From Aminivibrio pyruvatiphilus (lineage in GTDB: Bacteria > Synergistota > Synergistia > Synergistales > Aminobacteriaceae): 64,000 nt of DNA. A program made the translations under genes and the position numbers. Location of the stretch: assembly GCF_004366815.1 (NCBI RefSeq), contig NZ_SORI01000006.1, positions 80,993 through 144,992 on the forward strand, read 5' to 3'. Below are positions 33,409 through 42,221 of the stretch, one piece after another (positions within the stretch are counted from its first letter, which is position 1; every line of letters begins with the position of its first letter). The notes below the pieces were generated by a model. It made no database searches. It worked only from the letters and a program-made list of their open reading frames with translations, and was not told the DNA's origin.

Positions 33409-34107
33409 GTGCATACCCTTCTTCTGCTCGATGACGACAGGGAGCTCTGCGACCTGCTGACGGACTACCTGAAGCCCGAGGGATTCGAAATCCTCACCGC
33501 CCACGACGGCAACACGGGACTGGCGGCCGCCCTGAACTTCCCGTCCCTGGACCTCATTCTGCTCGACGTGATGCTCCCCGGAAAGAACGGCTTCGACGTC
33601 CTCCGGGAGCTGCGGGCCTATTCCGGGGTTCCCGTCCTCATGCTCACCGCCAAGGGGGACGAAGTGGACAGGATCGTGGGCCTCGAACTGGGGGCGGACG
33701 ACTACCTGCCCAAGCCCTTCAATCCCCGGGAGCTCCTGGCCCGCATACGGGCCATCCTCCGCCGGAAAGACTCCCCCGCTGCCCCCAACGCCCAGGAGCG
33801 GCTTGTCTCCGGGGACATCGAACTGGACCCCGCCCGGCGGACAATCCGCGCGGGAGGAGCGGACATCGACCTCACCACGGTGGAATTCAAGCTCCTGGAA
33901 GCCCTTCTCCGCACGCCGGGGAAGGTGGTGTCCCGGGACGCCCTCTCCCGGGCCGCCCTGGACCGTCCCCTCTCCCCCTTCGAGCGGAGCCTGGACGTCC
34001 ACATGAGCAACCTTCGGAAAAAACTCGGCCCCTGCCCTGACGGATCGCCCCGGATCAGGACTCTCAGGAGCGAAGGATACCTCCTGGCATGCGAAGCTAC
34101 ACACTGA
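33409..34107 (+). CDS. OmpR/CpxR-type response regulator
   Basis: GTG 33409 follows GAGAGGAGG by 8 bases; the frame is open far upstream but without homology. 232 residues: receiver domain 1-118 with acidic pocket LLDDD (8-10), phosphoacceptor Asp53 in LILLDVMLPG, and Lys102 in ADDYLPKPFN. The C-terminal winged helix (about 135-230) has LTTVEFKLLEALLRTPGKVVSRDAL, the recognition helix SLDVHMSNLRKKL and the wing RTLRSEGYLL. It overlaps the kinase gene by 19 bases, so both are translated together. The divergent Spy/CpxP-like gene is its likely target. Confidence 0.93.
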   Translation: MHTLLLLDDDRELCDLLTDYLKPEGFEILTAHDGNTGLAAALNFPSLDLILLDVMLPGKNGFDVLRELRAYSGVPVLMLTAKGDEVDRIVGLELGADDYLPKPFNPRELLARIRAILRRKDSPAAPNAQERLVSGDIELDPARRTIRAGGADIDLTTVEFKLLEALLRTPGKVVSRDALSRAALDRPLSPFERSLDVHMSNLRKKLGPCPDGSPRIRTLRSEGYLLACEATH

Positions 34108-35450
34108 AGCTCTTCTGGTGGTTCTGGCTCACCGCCGCCGTGGCGGTCGTTGCCAGCCACATGATAGGCAAGCTTGCCGAGGAGGAGCAGTTCCGGAACC
34201 GGGGGGAAACCCTGCGGGAGATCGCCGCCCTCTACGGCGAAAAGGCCGTCTCGATACTCGACCGGAGCGGCAGCGGGGCGGCCCTGGACTACGTAACCGG
34301 CCTGCAGCGCACCATCCGCATCACCGGTTTTCTCTTCGATGAAAACGGAAAGGAAATGTTCGGCCAGCCCGTCCCGGACTACATCCGCGCCATCCTTGCC
34401 GAGGCACGGAAGAAGAACGGACCGGCGGGCAGCTTCGAGCGGGGGCGGCCTCTCTTCGCCGTTCCCCTGGAGTCGCGGCCCGGATACATATTCGCCGGAG
34501 CCCTGCCGAACCTCTTCAGGGAAAGAACCTCAGCCGCGACCTTCTACCGCCTCTTCACCGCCGTCCTGGCCGCCGCCTTTTTATCGTGGATCCTGGCGGT
34601 CAGGCTCACCCGGCCCCTCAAGGGACTGGGAAAAACCATGAGGAAATTCGCCGCCGGAGCCCTGGACGCCCGGGAAGAGCGGGCAGCCCGACGAAAGGAC
34701 GACATCGGCGCCCTGGCCCGGGACTTCAACGCTATGGCCGCCAGGATCGAAGAACTGCTGAAGGGGCAGCGGAGACTGCTTGCCGACGTATCCCACGAGC
34801 TGCGCTCTCCCCTCACCCGTCTCGGCGTGGCCCTGGAGCTTGCACGGAGACACATTCCCGAGGAAGCGTCCGGAGAATATGAGAGAATGGAAAACGAGCT
34901 GGCGCGGATGAACACCCTCATCGGCTCCCTGCTTCAGCTCTCGAGGCTCGACGCCCTGGACAGGCCCGAAAACCGGCAGACCATGGACCTTTCGGCCCTT
35001 CTGGGAGAGATCGCCGAGGACGGAGAATTCGAGGGAGCCCCCCACGGCAGGGGAGTGTCCGCGGACATCCTTCCCGGAGTATCCTACTCCGGCGACCCCG
35101 CCCTGCTCCGGAGCGCCGTGGAAAACCTGGTCCGCAACGCACTCCGCTACTCCCCCGAGGGAGAAACGGTGGACGTATCGCTCGCGCTGCAGGACGGCAA
35201 GGTACGCATTCTCGTGGAGGACAGGGGACCGGGAGTGCCCGATGAGGAACTGGAGCACATCTTCACCCCCTTCCACAGGGTGGAGCAGGCCCGGGAACGG
35301 ACCCTCCCCGACGAAGGCTGCGGTCTCGGCCTCGCCATCGCGGGACGGGCGGCGGCCCTCCACGGAGGGACCGTCACCGCCCGGAACAGGCCCGAAGGCG
35401 GACTTGCCGTGGAAATACTGCTGCCGGAAGACCGGCCGGAAAAAGACTGA
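34089..35450 (+). CDS. CpxA-like sensor histidine kinase
   Basis: 453 residues, membrane protein: first membrane segment about 8-26, periplasmic sensor region about 27-148, second segment about 150-172, then a HAMP domain (VRLTRPLKGLGKTMRKFAAGAL). The dimerisation domain has the phospho-His236 in VSHELRSPLTRL, and the ATPase domain shows N box LRSAVENLVRNALRYSP, G1 box VEDRGPGVPDEELEHIFTPF and G2 GCGLGLAIAGR. It phosphorylates the regulator encoded immediately upstream. The ELRSPLTRL spelling is typical of CpxA-type kinases. Confidence 0.93.
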   Translation: MRSYTLKLFWWFWLTAAVAVVASHMIGKLAEEEQFRNRGETLREIAALYGEKAVSILDRSGSGAALDYVTGLQRTIRITGFLFDENGKEMFGQPVPDYIRAILAEARKKNGPAGSFERGRPLFAVPLESRPGYIFAGALPNLFRERTSAATFYRLFTAVLAAAFLSWILAVRLTRPLKGLGKTMRKFAAGALDAREERAARRKDDIGALARDFNAMAARIEELLKGQRRLLADVSHELRSPLTRLGVALELARRHIPEEASGEYERMENELARMNTLIGSLLQLSRLDALDRPENRQTMDLSALLGEIAEDGEFEGAPHGRGVSADILPGVSYSGDPALLRSAVENLVRNALRYSPEGETVDVSLALQDGKVRILVEDRGPGVPDEELEHIFTPFHRVEQARERTLPDEGCGLGLAIAGRAAALHGGTVTARNRPEGGLAVEILLPEDRPEKD

Positions 35451-35462
35451 GGAGGAGACATC

Positions 35463-35660
35463 ATGCCGGGAAGGACACGGGCGGACATCGCCCCGGGAAT
35501 GAAAGTGAAGGTCGTGAAAAAGGAAGACCAGGGAACGGGGAAGCTCACCGAAGGCATCGTGGAAAGCCTGCTGACCAAAAGCCCCCACCACCCCCGGGGC
35601 ATCAAGGTCCGCCTCGTGGGCGGCGAAGTGGGACGGGTGCGGGAAATACCGGAAGAATAA
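35463..35660 (+). CDS. ywbE: YwbE family protein
   Basis: 65 residues, ATG 35463 after TGAGGAGGAGACATC. The sequence RADIAPGMKVKVVKKEDQGTGKLTEG followed by LTKSPHHPRGIKVRL is the YwbE (DUF2196) small basic protein, probably an SH3-like fold with nucleic-acid binding suggested but unproven. It lies 12 bases after the kinase gene, so it is probably on the same mRNA. Confidence 0.88.
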   Translation: MPGRTRADIAPGMKVKVVKKEDQGTGKLTEGIVESLLTKSPHHPRGIKVRLVGGEVGRVREIPEE

Positions 35661-35698
35661 CGCTGCCGTCAAAATACAAGCGCAAGGAGTGTGCTGCC

Positions 35699-36217
35699 AT
35701 GAGAAGCGCGGAAGAAAAGGCGGAATCCAGAAGGGCCGTCCTCGAACAGCTCGGCAAGATGGGCATTTCCTACGAGATGATAGAGCACGATGCGGCCTAT
35801 ACGGTGGAGGACATGGACCGCATCGGCTTCGACGAAAAGGTGACCGTCTGCAAGAACCTCTTCGTCCGGGACCAGAAGAAAAAGCCCTCCCACTGGCTCG
35901 TGGTGGTGCACAAGGACAAGCGGGCCGACCTGGACAGCCTGGCGGAGCAGCTCGGCACAAAGCACCTCAGCTTCGCCTCCGCCGACCGGCTGAAACGGTA
36001 CCTCGGCCTCGCCCAGGGAGAGGTCACCCCCCTCGGCGTCCTCAACGACGCGAACCATGAAGTGACCGTGGTCTTCGATCAGGATCTCAAGGGAAAAGAG
36101 CACCTCGGCGTGCACCCCAACGACAACACGGCCACCCTGATCCTCTCCTACGACGACATCCTCACGTTCGTCACCGGACAGGGCAACCCCGTCCGGCACA
36201 TCACCGTCAGGGGGTAG
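35699..36217 (+). CDS. prolyl-tRNA deacylase-like (YbaK/ProXp) editing protein
   Basis: 172 residues, ATG 35699 after AAGGAGTGTGCTGCC. YbaK/aminoacyl-tRNA editing fold: YEMIEHDAAYTVEDM, the conserved Lys in TVCKNLFVRDQKKKPSHWLVV, RLKRYLGLAQGEVTPLGVLND, and the GVHPNDNTATL segment near the end. Such free-standing proteins hydrolyse mischarged aminoacyl-tRNA (for example Ala- or Cys-tRNA-Pro). It acts in the cytosol and is independent of the upstream stress genes in function. Confidence 0.9.
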   Translation: MRSAEEKAESRRAVLEQLGKMGISYEMIEHDAAYTVEDMDRIGFDEKVTVCKNLFVRDQKKKPSHWLVVVHKDKRADLDSLAEQLGTKHLSFASADRLKRYLGLAQGEVTPLGVLNDANHEVTVVFDQDLKGKEHLGVHPNDNTATLILSYDDILTFVTGQGNPVRHITVRG

Positions 36218-36235
36218 CCCGACCGGCCGGGGAAC

Positions 36236-37846
36236 TCAGCGCAACTCCCTGGTGGTGTGGAAGACGATCTCCGGCCACTTCTCCCCCACGTACTTCAGCA
36301 GCCACTCCCCTTCGGCGAGGAAGGCCAGGTTGCCCTCCCCGTCGAGGGCGAGCTGGTTTTGGTTGACTTTCTGGAACTCTGCCAGCCGCTTCGGGTCGTC
36401 GCAGGTCACCCACCGGGCCAGCCCGAAATTCACCGGCTCGTAATCGGCATCCACGCCGTATTCGGCCTTCAGGCGGGCGATGGTCACGTCGAACTGCAGC
36501 ACCCCCACCGCCCCGAGAATGTAGTCGTTCCTCGCCAGGGGCCGGAAAAGCTGCACCGCCCCTTCCTCCGTAAGCTGCAGCAGCCCCTTCTGGAGCTGCT
36601 TCGCCTTCAGGGGCGTCTGGAGCCGCACCCGCCGGAAGTGCTCCGGGGCGAAGCTCGGGATGCCGGTGAACTTCAGGGGCTCCTTCTCGCTGAAGGTATC
36701 GCCGATCTTGATGGTGCCGTGGTTGTACAGGCCCACGATGTCCCCCGGCCAGGCTTCCTCTGCCAGGGCCCGCTCCTGGGCCATGAAGATCACGGGATTC
36801 GCCGCCGTCACGTCCTTGCCGATGCGGTGGTGCCGCATCTTCATCCCCCGCTCGAACTTCCCCGAACAGACCCGCAGAAAGGCCAGCCTGTCCCGGTGGG
36901 ACGGGTCCATGTTGGCCTGGATCTTGAAGACGAATCCCGAAAAGGCTTCCTCCTCCGGGGCCACCGTGCGGCTCACCGCCTCCCGGGGCCGGGGCGCCGG
37001 GGCGATCTCCACGAAGGCGTCCAGCAGCTCCCTCACGCCGAAGTTGTTCACCGCGCTGCCGAAAAAGACCGGCGTCTGGTTCGCCCTCAGGTAATGCTCC
37101 AGCTCAAAGGGGTTCGCCGCCCCCTCCAGCAGGGCCAGGTCGTCCCGAAGCTCCTCCGCCTGCCGGCCGAGCGCCTTGTCCAGCGCGGGATCGTTCACGT
37201 CCCGGATGGTCCGCACGTCCTCCACCCGGTCGCTTCCCGGGGTGAAGAGGTTCAGCTCCTTCCGGTAGAGGTTGTAGGTGCCCCGGAAGAGCTTCCCCAT
37301 GCCGATGGGCCACGACAGGGGGGCGCACTCCACCTGGAGCTTCTCCTCGATGTCGCCCAGGATGTCCAGGGGGGCCATTCCCTCACGGTCCAGCTTGTTG
37401 ATGAAGGTGATGATGGGGGTGTTCCGCATCCGGCACACCTCCATGAGCTTCCGGGTCTGGGTCTCCACGCCCTTCACGCTGTCGATCACCATGATCACGC
37501 TGTCCACGGCGGTCAGAACCCGGTAGGTGTCCTCCGAGAAATCCTCGTGCCCCGGCGTGTCCAGCAGGTTGATCTCGTAATCCCGGTACTCGAACTTCAT
37601 CACCGAACTGGTGACGGAAATACCCCGCTCCTGCTCGATGCTCATCCAGTCGCTGGTGGCGTGGCGGCTTGCCTTCCGGGCCTTCACCGCACCGGCAAGG
37701 TTGATGGCCCCTCCGAAGAGAAGCAGCTTCTCCGTCAGTGTGGTCTTTCCCGCGTCGGGGTGGCTGATGATGGCGAAGGTCCGCCGCCGTTCGATCTCCT
37801 TCCGGAGAGATGATTTTTGGTGTGGAACGTCGCTGTGTGCTGCCAT
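36236..37846 (-). CDS. prfC: peptide chain release factor 3
   Basis: Start ATG 37846 gives 536 residues, close to the usual RF3 length of about 530; an ATG 13 codons upstream is less likely. Translational-GTPase motifs: G1 [13 protein letters not shown], switch [13 protein letters not shown]3 [12 protein letters not shown] and G4 [10 protein letters not shown]3-specific C-terminal domains include [15 protein letters not shown]-like residues (here [16 protein letters not shown]) and the ending [16 protein letters not shown]. It recycles RF1/RF2 from the ribosome after peptide release. It is single, with its own promoter, and convergent with the deacylase gene. Confidence 0.96.
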   Translation of the reverse strand: MAAHSDVPHQKSSLRKEIERRRTFAIISHPDAGKTTLTEKLLLFGGAINLAGAVKARKASRHATSDWMSIEQERGISVTSSVMKFEYRDYEINLLDTPGHEDFSEDTYRVLTAVDSVIMVIDSVKGVETQTRKLMEVCRMRNTPIITFINKLDREGMAPLDILGDIEEKLQVECAPLSWPIGMGKLFRGTYNLYRKELNLFTPGSDRVEDVRTIRDVNDPALDKALGRQAEELRDDLALLEGAANPFELEHYLRANQTPVFFGSAVNNFGVRELLDAFVEIAPAPRPREAVSRTVAPEEEAFSGFVFKIQANMDPSHRDRLAFLRVCSGKFERGMKMRHHRIGKDVTAANPVIFMAQERALAEEAWPGDIVGLYNHGTIKIGDTFSEKEPLKFTGIPSFAPEHFRRVRLQTPLKAKQLQKGLLQLTEEGAVQLFRPLARNDYILGAVGVLQFDVTIARLKAEYGVDADYEPVNFGLARWVTCDDPKRLAEFQKVNQNQLALDGEGNLAFLAEGEWLLKYVGEKWPEIVFHTTRELR

Positions 37847-37923
37847 GATTCTCCATTGCTCCTTCTTGCCGAGGAAACGGCACAACAGGACCGGAGGTCG
37901 CCCCCGGCCGTTTTGAAGGTATT

Positions 37924-37951
37924 ATTTTACGCTATCGGGACGGAATTTCAA
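37924..37951 (-). promoter_or_regulatory. promoter of prfC
   Basis: Minus strand TTGAAA (37951-37946), 16-base gap and TAAAAT (37929-37924), about 78 bases before the prfC start. Confidence 0.55.
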
Positions 37952-38002
37952 AAGGGGGTGGTTTACCCAAATCAGCAGTTTTTTCAGGCAGAGGGAGTGT
38001 CG

Positions 38003-38118
38003 CCGGGCACAGCGCCCGGGCCGAGAAACCGACAAGGATGTCGGTTTCAGGTGCAGTTGTCATGGACGACAATCTGCACCGGCGGCCCAAGCGAGCACCG
38101 GTGACGCTCCCCGCTGCC
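38003..38118. other. run of four consecutive hairpins, possible structured RNA
   Basis: Within the 473-base gap between prfC and the amidinotransferase gene, stems follow each other with almost no spacing. CCGGGC/GCCCGG is at 38003-38019. A perfect 9-bp GAAACCGAC/GTCGGTTTC is at 38025-38048. GGTGCAG plus TTGTC pairs with GACAA and CTGCACC (one bulge) at 38050-38080, and a weaker GGCGG/CCGC-TGCC arrangement is at 38081-38118. It matches no riboswitch I can recall. The strand is undetermined. A TATAAT at 38198-38203 may start the downstream mRNA. The remaining gap holds nothing recognisable. Confidence 0.4.
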
Positions 38119-38319
38119 TGCGGATTTTGGACGAACATTGATCAAGACGATCACCGGCAGCCAGCCTGCAACAGCCCACGACCGGTTCTCTGCGGTGTAT
38201 AATTTCAAAAGCTGTGATCGACATCCGGTGTTCCTTCAGCCGCCGGAGCCCGGAGGCGAACAGGCAGGAATAGACAAAGGATGATGAATGCCATTTTCCC
38301 ACCAGCGAGGAGAGATACC

Positions 38320-39438
38320 ATGAAAACAGTGATCGTTGTTGCATGTGCACTCCTGGCCTTCGGAGCGTTCTTACTTTCCGCCCGGCCTGCAGACGCAGCG
38401 GAACCTTCCGTTTCCGTCGATTACGAATACGGCGATCTGAAAGAGGTGATCGTCGGCCTGCCCTACGGCATGTCGCCGTCGCTGGAAGCGAAATGGTTCG
38501 CCGACGCGCTGAAAGTGCTGCCGGATGATGAAGCGGAATACGCCCGGAAGACTGCGGGGATGCTCTGGACGGAGATGATCAACCCCGACACGGGGAAAAG
38601 CGAAACGCAGATGCTGGAAGAGGAAAACCAGGCCTTCATCGCAATCCTGCAGTCCCTGGGCGTCACAGTCTACCGTCCCGCGGAGATCACCGTCGATTTC
38701 ATCAAGAAACACTACGGCGCGGATGTACTGCTCAACGGCTTCAGCCAGGACTTCCCCCGGGACAACATGGCCGTCATCGGCAGCAACGTCATCGAATTCA
38801 ATCTGCGGACGCCGATCCGCAAGGTGGACATCTCCGGATTCCGGGATATCCTGACCGAAAAATGTTCCGACCCGGCAGTCAGGTGGTTCTCCATGCCCCA
38901 CACCGAGCTTCTCGAACCCGCCCGCGCCGACGCGCCCCTTCTGGAGGGCGGCGACGTCATCGTGCTGGGCAGAACCGTTTTGGTCGGCAATACGGAAAAC
39001 CCCAGCGTGGGGTCCAACGAGGCCGGCTACAACTGGCTCAAAAACATCCTGGGCGAGAACTATACGGTGAAACGCGTCCGGCTTGTGGAAAGCGTGCTGC
39101 ACCTGGACTGCGTGCTCTCCGTACCCCGCGACGGGCTCGCCGTCATCTGCGAAGAAGCCTTCCTCGACGGTCTGCCCGAAGAGATCAAAGACTGGGACCT
39201 GATCAGGGTCAGTCTGGATGATGTCAAGCGGCTGGCCGTCAACGGCCTTCCCGTCAATTCCCAACACTACGTCCTGTCCTATAACCTGCACAACGACAAC
39301 CGCTGCATCCAGACCGAGCTCGAAAAACGGGGCATCACAGTCCACCGCGTGTTTTTCGGAACCCACAACGGCCAGGGCGGATCGCTGCGCTGCGCGACCC
39401 AGCCACTGAAGCGGGAGGTCAGGACGACGAACCCCTGA
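38320..39438 (+). CDS. exported amidinotransferase / arginine-deiminase-fold protein
   Basis: ATG 38320 (GCGAGGAGAGATACC upstream) opens a clear signal peptide (TVIVVACALLAFGAFLLSARPADA). The 345-residue mature part has the guanidino-modifying enzyme fold, like glycine/inosamine amidinotransferases: SVDYEYGDLKEVIVGLP, GFSQDFPRDNMAVIGSNVIE, LEGGDVIVLGRTVLVGNTENPS, the catalytic-His region VLHLDCVLSVPRDGLAV, and catalytic Cys358 in GGSLRCATQPLKRE. Family members act in the cytosol, so export is unusual. It may process arginine or another guanidino compound in the periplasm. It is single, with no transporter or partner enzyme next to it. Confidence 0.85.
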   Translation: MKTVIVVACALLAFGAFLLSARPADAAEPSVSVDYEYGDLKEVIVGLPYGMSPSLEAKWFADALKVLPDDEAEYARKTAGMLWTEMINPDTGKSETQMLEEENQAFIAILQSLGVTVYRPAEITVDFIKKHYGADVLLNGFSQDFPRDNMAVIGSNVIEFNLRTPIRKVDISGFRDILTEKCSDPAVRWFSMPHTELLEPARADAPLLEGGDVIVLGRTVLVGNTENPSVGSNEAGYNWLKNILGENYTVKRVRLVESVLHLDCVLSVPRDGLAVICEEAFLDGLPEEIKDWDLIRVSLDDVKRLAVNGLPVNSQHYVLSYNLHNDNRCIQTELEKRGITVHRVFFGTHNGQGGSLRCATQPLKREVRTTNP

Positions 39439-39623
39439 GACTCTTCAAGGACGCCTGCGGTCAAGCGGGGAGGACGTATTCTGCAGCTCCTGCGGGATTT
39501 CCTGCCCTCGCACCGGAGCACCCTCAGGAATCTTCGGGAAACGGTGACCTATTGCGGGAAAGTGGGTGTCCCTTGACACCTGCGACAGAGCACCGTGAAA
39601 AAAGTTTTTCTTTTTCAAGCAGC

Positions 39624-40103
39624 CTAATGTATAACGTTTGTTAAGTTTGCTATGTTTTCTTCACATAACAATGCAACGTGACTCGCATTTCTATAAATTC
39701 TTGGTGGTCTGTGTTTTTTTGGGTATAGAGCCTTCATTTTTATAAAGTGATCAGCTCTTCTATCCTGTGACGCGAAGATAAGGCAACCTGAAGCACAAAA
39801 CAAAGCAACAATATGCGCGTCGTCAAAATCATTGCAGCAGACGATTCCCTTTAATCGTGTTTCTTCTGCATCAACAACATCATCGCTAATTTCACGCAAC
39901 TTGCGCACTCGTTTAAGTTCAACAAGATTTTCCAGGTACTTAGTCATATTTCTTATTTCAAACCGATAGCGTGTTCCACCAATAACCAAACATGTTCCGT
40001 CATGATTATACAACCACTTTAAAAGTGGTTTAAAATCTTCATGATTTGAACTCTTTGGGTTAAACAATAAATGGAACGAGTTGGTATCCAGCACAAAACA
40101 CAT
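39624..40103 (-). CDS. PIN-like nuclease paired with an AAA ATPase
   Basis: ATG 40103 lies one base after the ATPase stop and has GGGAG upstream, giving 159 residues. The PIN-like pattern is MCFVLDTNSFHLLF (first Asp), a Glu in RYRFEIRNM, and NDFDDAHIVALFCASGCLIFASQDRRADHFIK (Asp cluster). It is predicted to be a metal-dependent nuclease. The gene is AT-rich, as is the ATPase gene, against the GC-rich chromosome around, indicating transfer. An ATPase/nuclease pair of this kind suggests a phage-defence or toxin-like role. I do not know a named system with exactly this partner. Confidence 0.72.
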   Translation of the reverse strand: MCFVLDTNSFHLLFNPKSSNHEDFKPLLKWLYNHDGTCLVIGGTRYRFEIRNMTKYLENLVELKRVRKLREISDDVVDAEETRLKGIVCCNDFDDAHIVALFCASGCLIFASQDRRADHFIKMKALYPKKHRPPRIYRNASHVALLCEENIANLTNVIH

Positions 40104-40104
40104 C

Positions 40105-41409
40105 TTAGACTCCCAAAATACGTTTCTGCTCGGCCAAAAAGAAATTTCGAAAACCAAGCGGCTGCTCTTCAGGATATTCTCCATTCGGCTCAATCACCAT
40201 CGGAATAACACAGTTTCCATTTTGGTTTCGCTCAAAGAAGAGAACTTGTGTAAAATCCTTAAGATTCTCTCGGTCTCGCATGTTTAACCTGAATCGGTCA
40301 ATAAGATAGTCACTATGCGTTTCAACAAGTAGTGTTTGTGATTCTTCAACCGCTGCGTGAAAGAGTACATCGCCTAGCGCAGCTTGTGCTCTTGGATGCA
40401 GGTGAACTTCTGGTTGCTGAATAGCGAGACATGAGTTCTTTCCGTGGACCAGCAATTCAACTACAACTGGAAGAACCTGGGAGACACCATAACCAACACT
40501 ATTTACCCTGAGGTCTTTCGTGCCTAATTTGACTGTTAGTTCAAAGGGTGACGAAGAGTCCTTTCCAAACTGGGTAACGCCAACAGATTTAAATAGTCCA
40601 CTATTTTCACCAAAGTCCTCCAGTGCATTCTTAAAGGGATTACTTTTTTTACTACCTTTCGGAAGCTCTTTCCTAATCACATATGGTGTGTGCTCCCCCT
40701 CTGGGCTAAATCTTTGAGTGTATCCGTCATAAGTTCTTTTTGGAGTTGTTCGTATCGGTGCCATACTCCCAAACGCTTCACCAAGCTTCGGAGGTGGAAG
40801 CATCCTTAGCATGCCCAATTCCTCTTTACGATCAAAAAAATCTCTCAAAATAAACGGGAAACTAACTATTGGGGATCGGCGTAAAAATTGAGCTTCATTG
40901 CCACTAAGAACCTTATATCCAGGAGTCAAACCAGTGCCCGCATCATGTAAAAAGGCAAAACATTCATCCTTTTTTTTTGCCTTAACACACTCAGGAATTT
41001 CCGTTGAAAAATAAACGTAAATTTGTTTTTTTGACAGTCGCATCGTTGCAACGTATTTATTCGACATCTGACTAAAGCACGACATTTCAGGTAATCCGTT
41101 TTTTGCCTCACGGTAATGCATCAAGTAATAGTGAGAAGTTCTATCTTTGCTAGCCTCTTTACAGACACCAATTTGAAATTCCTTTTGATCTTTAGCAAGA
41201 ACACTTACGATATCTTTATATCCCCCAAATTCATAGTTTCCGACATTGAAATCCATAGAAAACCAAAAATCCTGTGTAGAGAGTAATTCAACAAGTGCCA
41301 GTAAGGATGATTTACCTGTGCTATTTTCTCCAACAAGGAAATTTACAGGAAGAATCGGGATCAGCGTTTTATTAAAACCACGAAAATTATTCAAATAGAC
41401 ACTGTTCAT
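40105..41409 (-). CDS. AAA_15/21-type SMC-like ATPase (OLD/AriA-like)
   Basis: 434 residues, ATG 41409 after AAGGGAGAGCAA. Walker A GENSTGKSS near residue 28 after the FRGFNKT opening; signature region VNSVGYGVSQVLPV; Walker B-like CLAIQQPEVHLHPRAQ, where the first acidic residue is Gln; H-loop VETHSDYLIDRF. A roughly 250-residue insert between Walker A and the signature is of unknown fold. These ATPases drive many defence systems as sensors (OLD, Septu PtuA, PARIS AriA). It is followed at one base by a PIN-like nuclease. Composition is AT-rich. Function is inferred. Confidence 0.85.
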   Translation of the reverse strand: MNSVYLNNFRGFNKTLIPILPVNFLVGENSTGKSSLLALVELLSTQDFWFSMDFNVGNYEFGGYKDIVSVLAKDQKEFQIGVCKEASKDRTSHYYLMHYREAKNGLPEMSCFSQMSNKYVATMRLSKKQIYVYFSTEIPECVKAKKKDECFAFLHDAGTGLTPGYKVLSGNEAQFLRRSPIVSFPFILRDFFDRKEELGMLRMLPPPKLGEAFGSMAPIRTTPKRTYDGYTQRFSPEGEHTPYVIRKELPKGSKKSNPFKNALEDFGENSGLFKSVGVTQFGKDSSSPFELTVKLGTKDLRVNSVGYGVSQVLPVVVELLVHGKNSCLAIQQPEVHLHPRAQAALGDVLFHAAVEESQTLLVETHSDYLIDRFRLNMRDRENLKDFTQVLFFERNQNGNCVIPMVIEPNGEYPEEQPLGFRNFFLAEQKRILGV

Positions 41410-41530
41410 TTGCTCTCCCTTAAATAAAAAGTTAATTGAGAAATATTTTTAACTCGTCTAAGATTCCTAATTACCAAGTTTCTTAATCTATCGAGCCGAG
41501 CAAATTAATTAACCCAGACTTAGACATTAC

Positions 41531-41691
41531 CTAGCGTCCGATGAAAGCAATGTCATCGCAGATAATATCTGGATGAGAGGCAATCCAGGGTTCCAGATCA
41601 TAGGGTTCTGTTCTTCCTTCGTTTTGAGATTGGTTCTCAATGTTGAGAGCCTCCCTTCCACGATTTGCCATGTCTTGATTTCTGTTCCCAT
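41531..41691 (-). pseudogene. 5' fragment of a PD-(D/E)XK-type nuclease gene
   Basis: ATG 41691, with AGGAGG upstream, begins MGTEIKTWQIVEGRLSTL in one frame. The reading then continues as EGRTEPYDLEPWIASHPDII and IAFIGR in the next frame, stopping at 41531. Both pieces match, from memory, the beginning of DUF91/NucS-like nucleases (EIKTWQ...EGRTEPYDLEPW...IIGR). A frameshift and the loss of the catalytic C-terminal part leave a remnant. The rest of the 347-base gap 41410-41756 is AT-rich and holds nothing else. Confidence 0.6.
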
Positions 41692-41756
41692 TCTTAATGC
41701 CTCCTCTTCATTTAATACCAGCAGGGCAAAAGATTCGATATCTTGACATTCAACAC

Positions 41757-42221
41757 TTAAAGATTGTCAATATCTTTGATCATCCATCGAATCATATCAA
41801 TTTCTGTAAGCATTGTATTCTTATTCCCAAGACTTTTGCGAATTTCTAGGAGAAGATTCCCCAATAAGCTCATCATTTCTTTTGGGTCTTTGCAATCTGT
41901 TTTTTCAGCTTCGTATGTATATTTCCACAAATTATTATAAGCTTGAACCACATCATCAGATCCGAAAAGGTTAAGGTCGAAAGCGGTTTTTCTATACTCA
42001 TATGAGCTGATTTGCTTCAGTGCATTTGAAGATCCTTGACCCTTTAAATCGGATAATAGGCGAATAAAAGGGTCTAATATCTGCCCGTAAATCTTCCTTC
42101 GCTCTTCCCTCAATTTTTCCTCAATAGCGCGGAGTTCTTCTATCCGAGATTTTAAGAACCAAGAGATGATTCCCCCAATCACGATTAGCAAAGAAGGTCC
42201 AAGAGCTTGCAACCAATCCAT
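41757..42221 (-). CDS. membrane-anchored coiled-coil protein of unknown function
   Basis: 154 residues, ATG 42221 with GAAGGAGTGAAAAA upstream. One N-terminal membrane helix (ALGPSLLIVIGGIISWFL), followed by a charged coiled coil (SRIEELRAIEEKLREERRKIYGQ) and a helical C-terminal domain. No family recognised. Its AT-rich composition matches the ATPase/PIN pair, so it probably arrived with the same island. Small membrane/coiled-coil proteins of this layout often accompany defence genes, but here a role is only a guess. Confidence 0.65.
   Translation of the reverse strand: MDWLQALGPSLLIVIGGIISWFLKSRIEELRAIEEKLREERRKIYGQILDPFIRLLSDLKGQGSSNALKQISSYEYRKTAFDLNLFGSDDVVQAYNNLWKYTYEAEKTDCKDPKEMMSLLGNLLLEIRKSLGNKNTMLTEIDMIRWMIKDIDNL

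Noticed and set aside
38003-38118. guanidine or other known riboswitch ahead of the amidinotransferase
   Set aside because: The conserved bases of the guanidine, glycine and c-di-GMP classes are not present, and the hairpins lie before the likely promoter.
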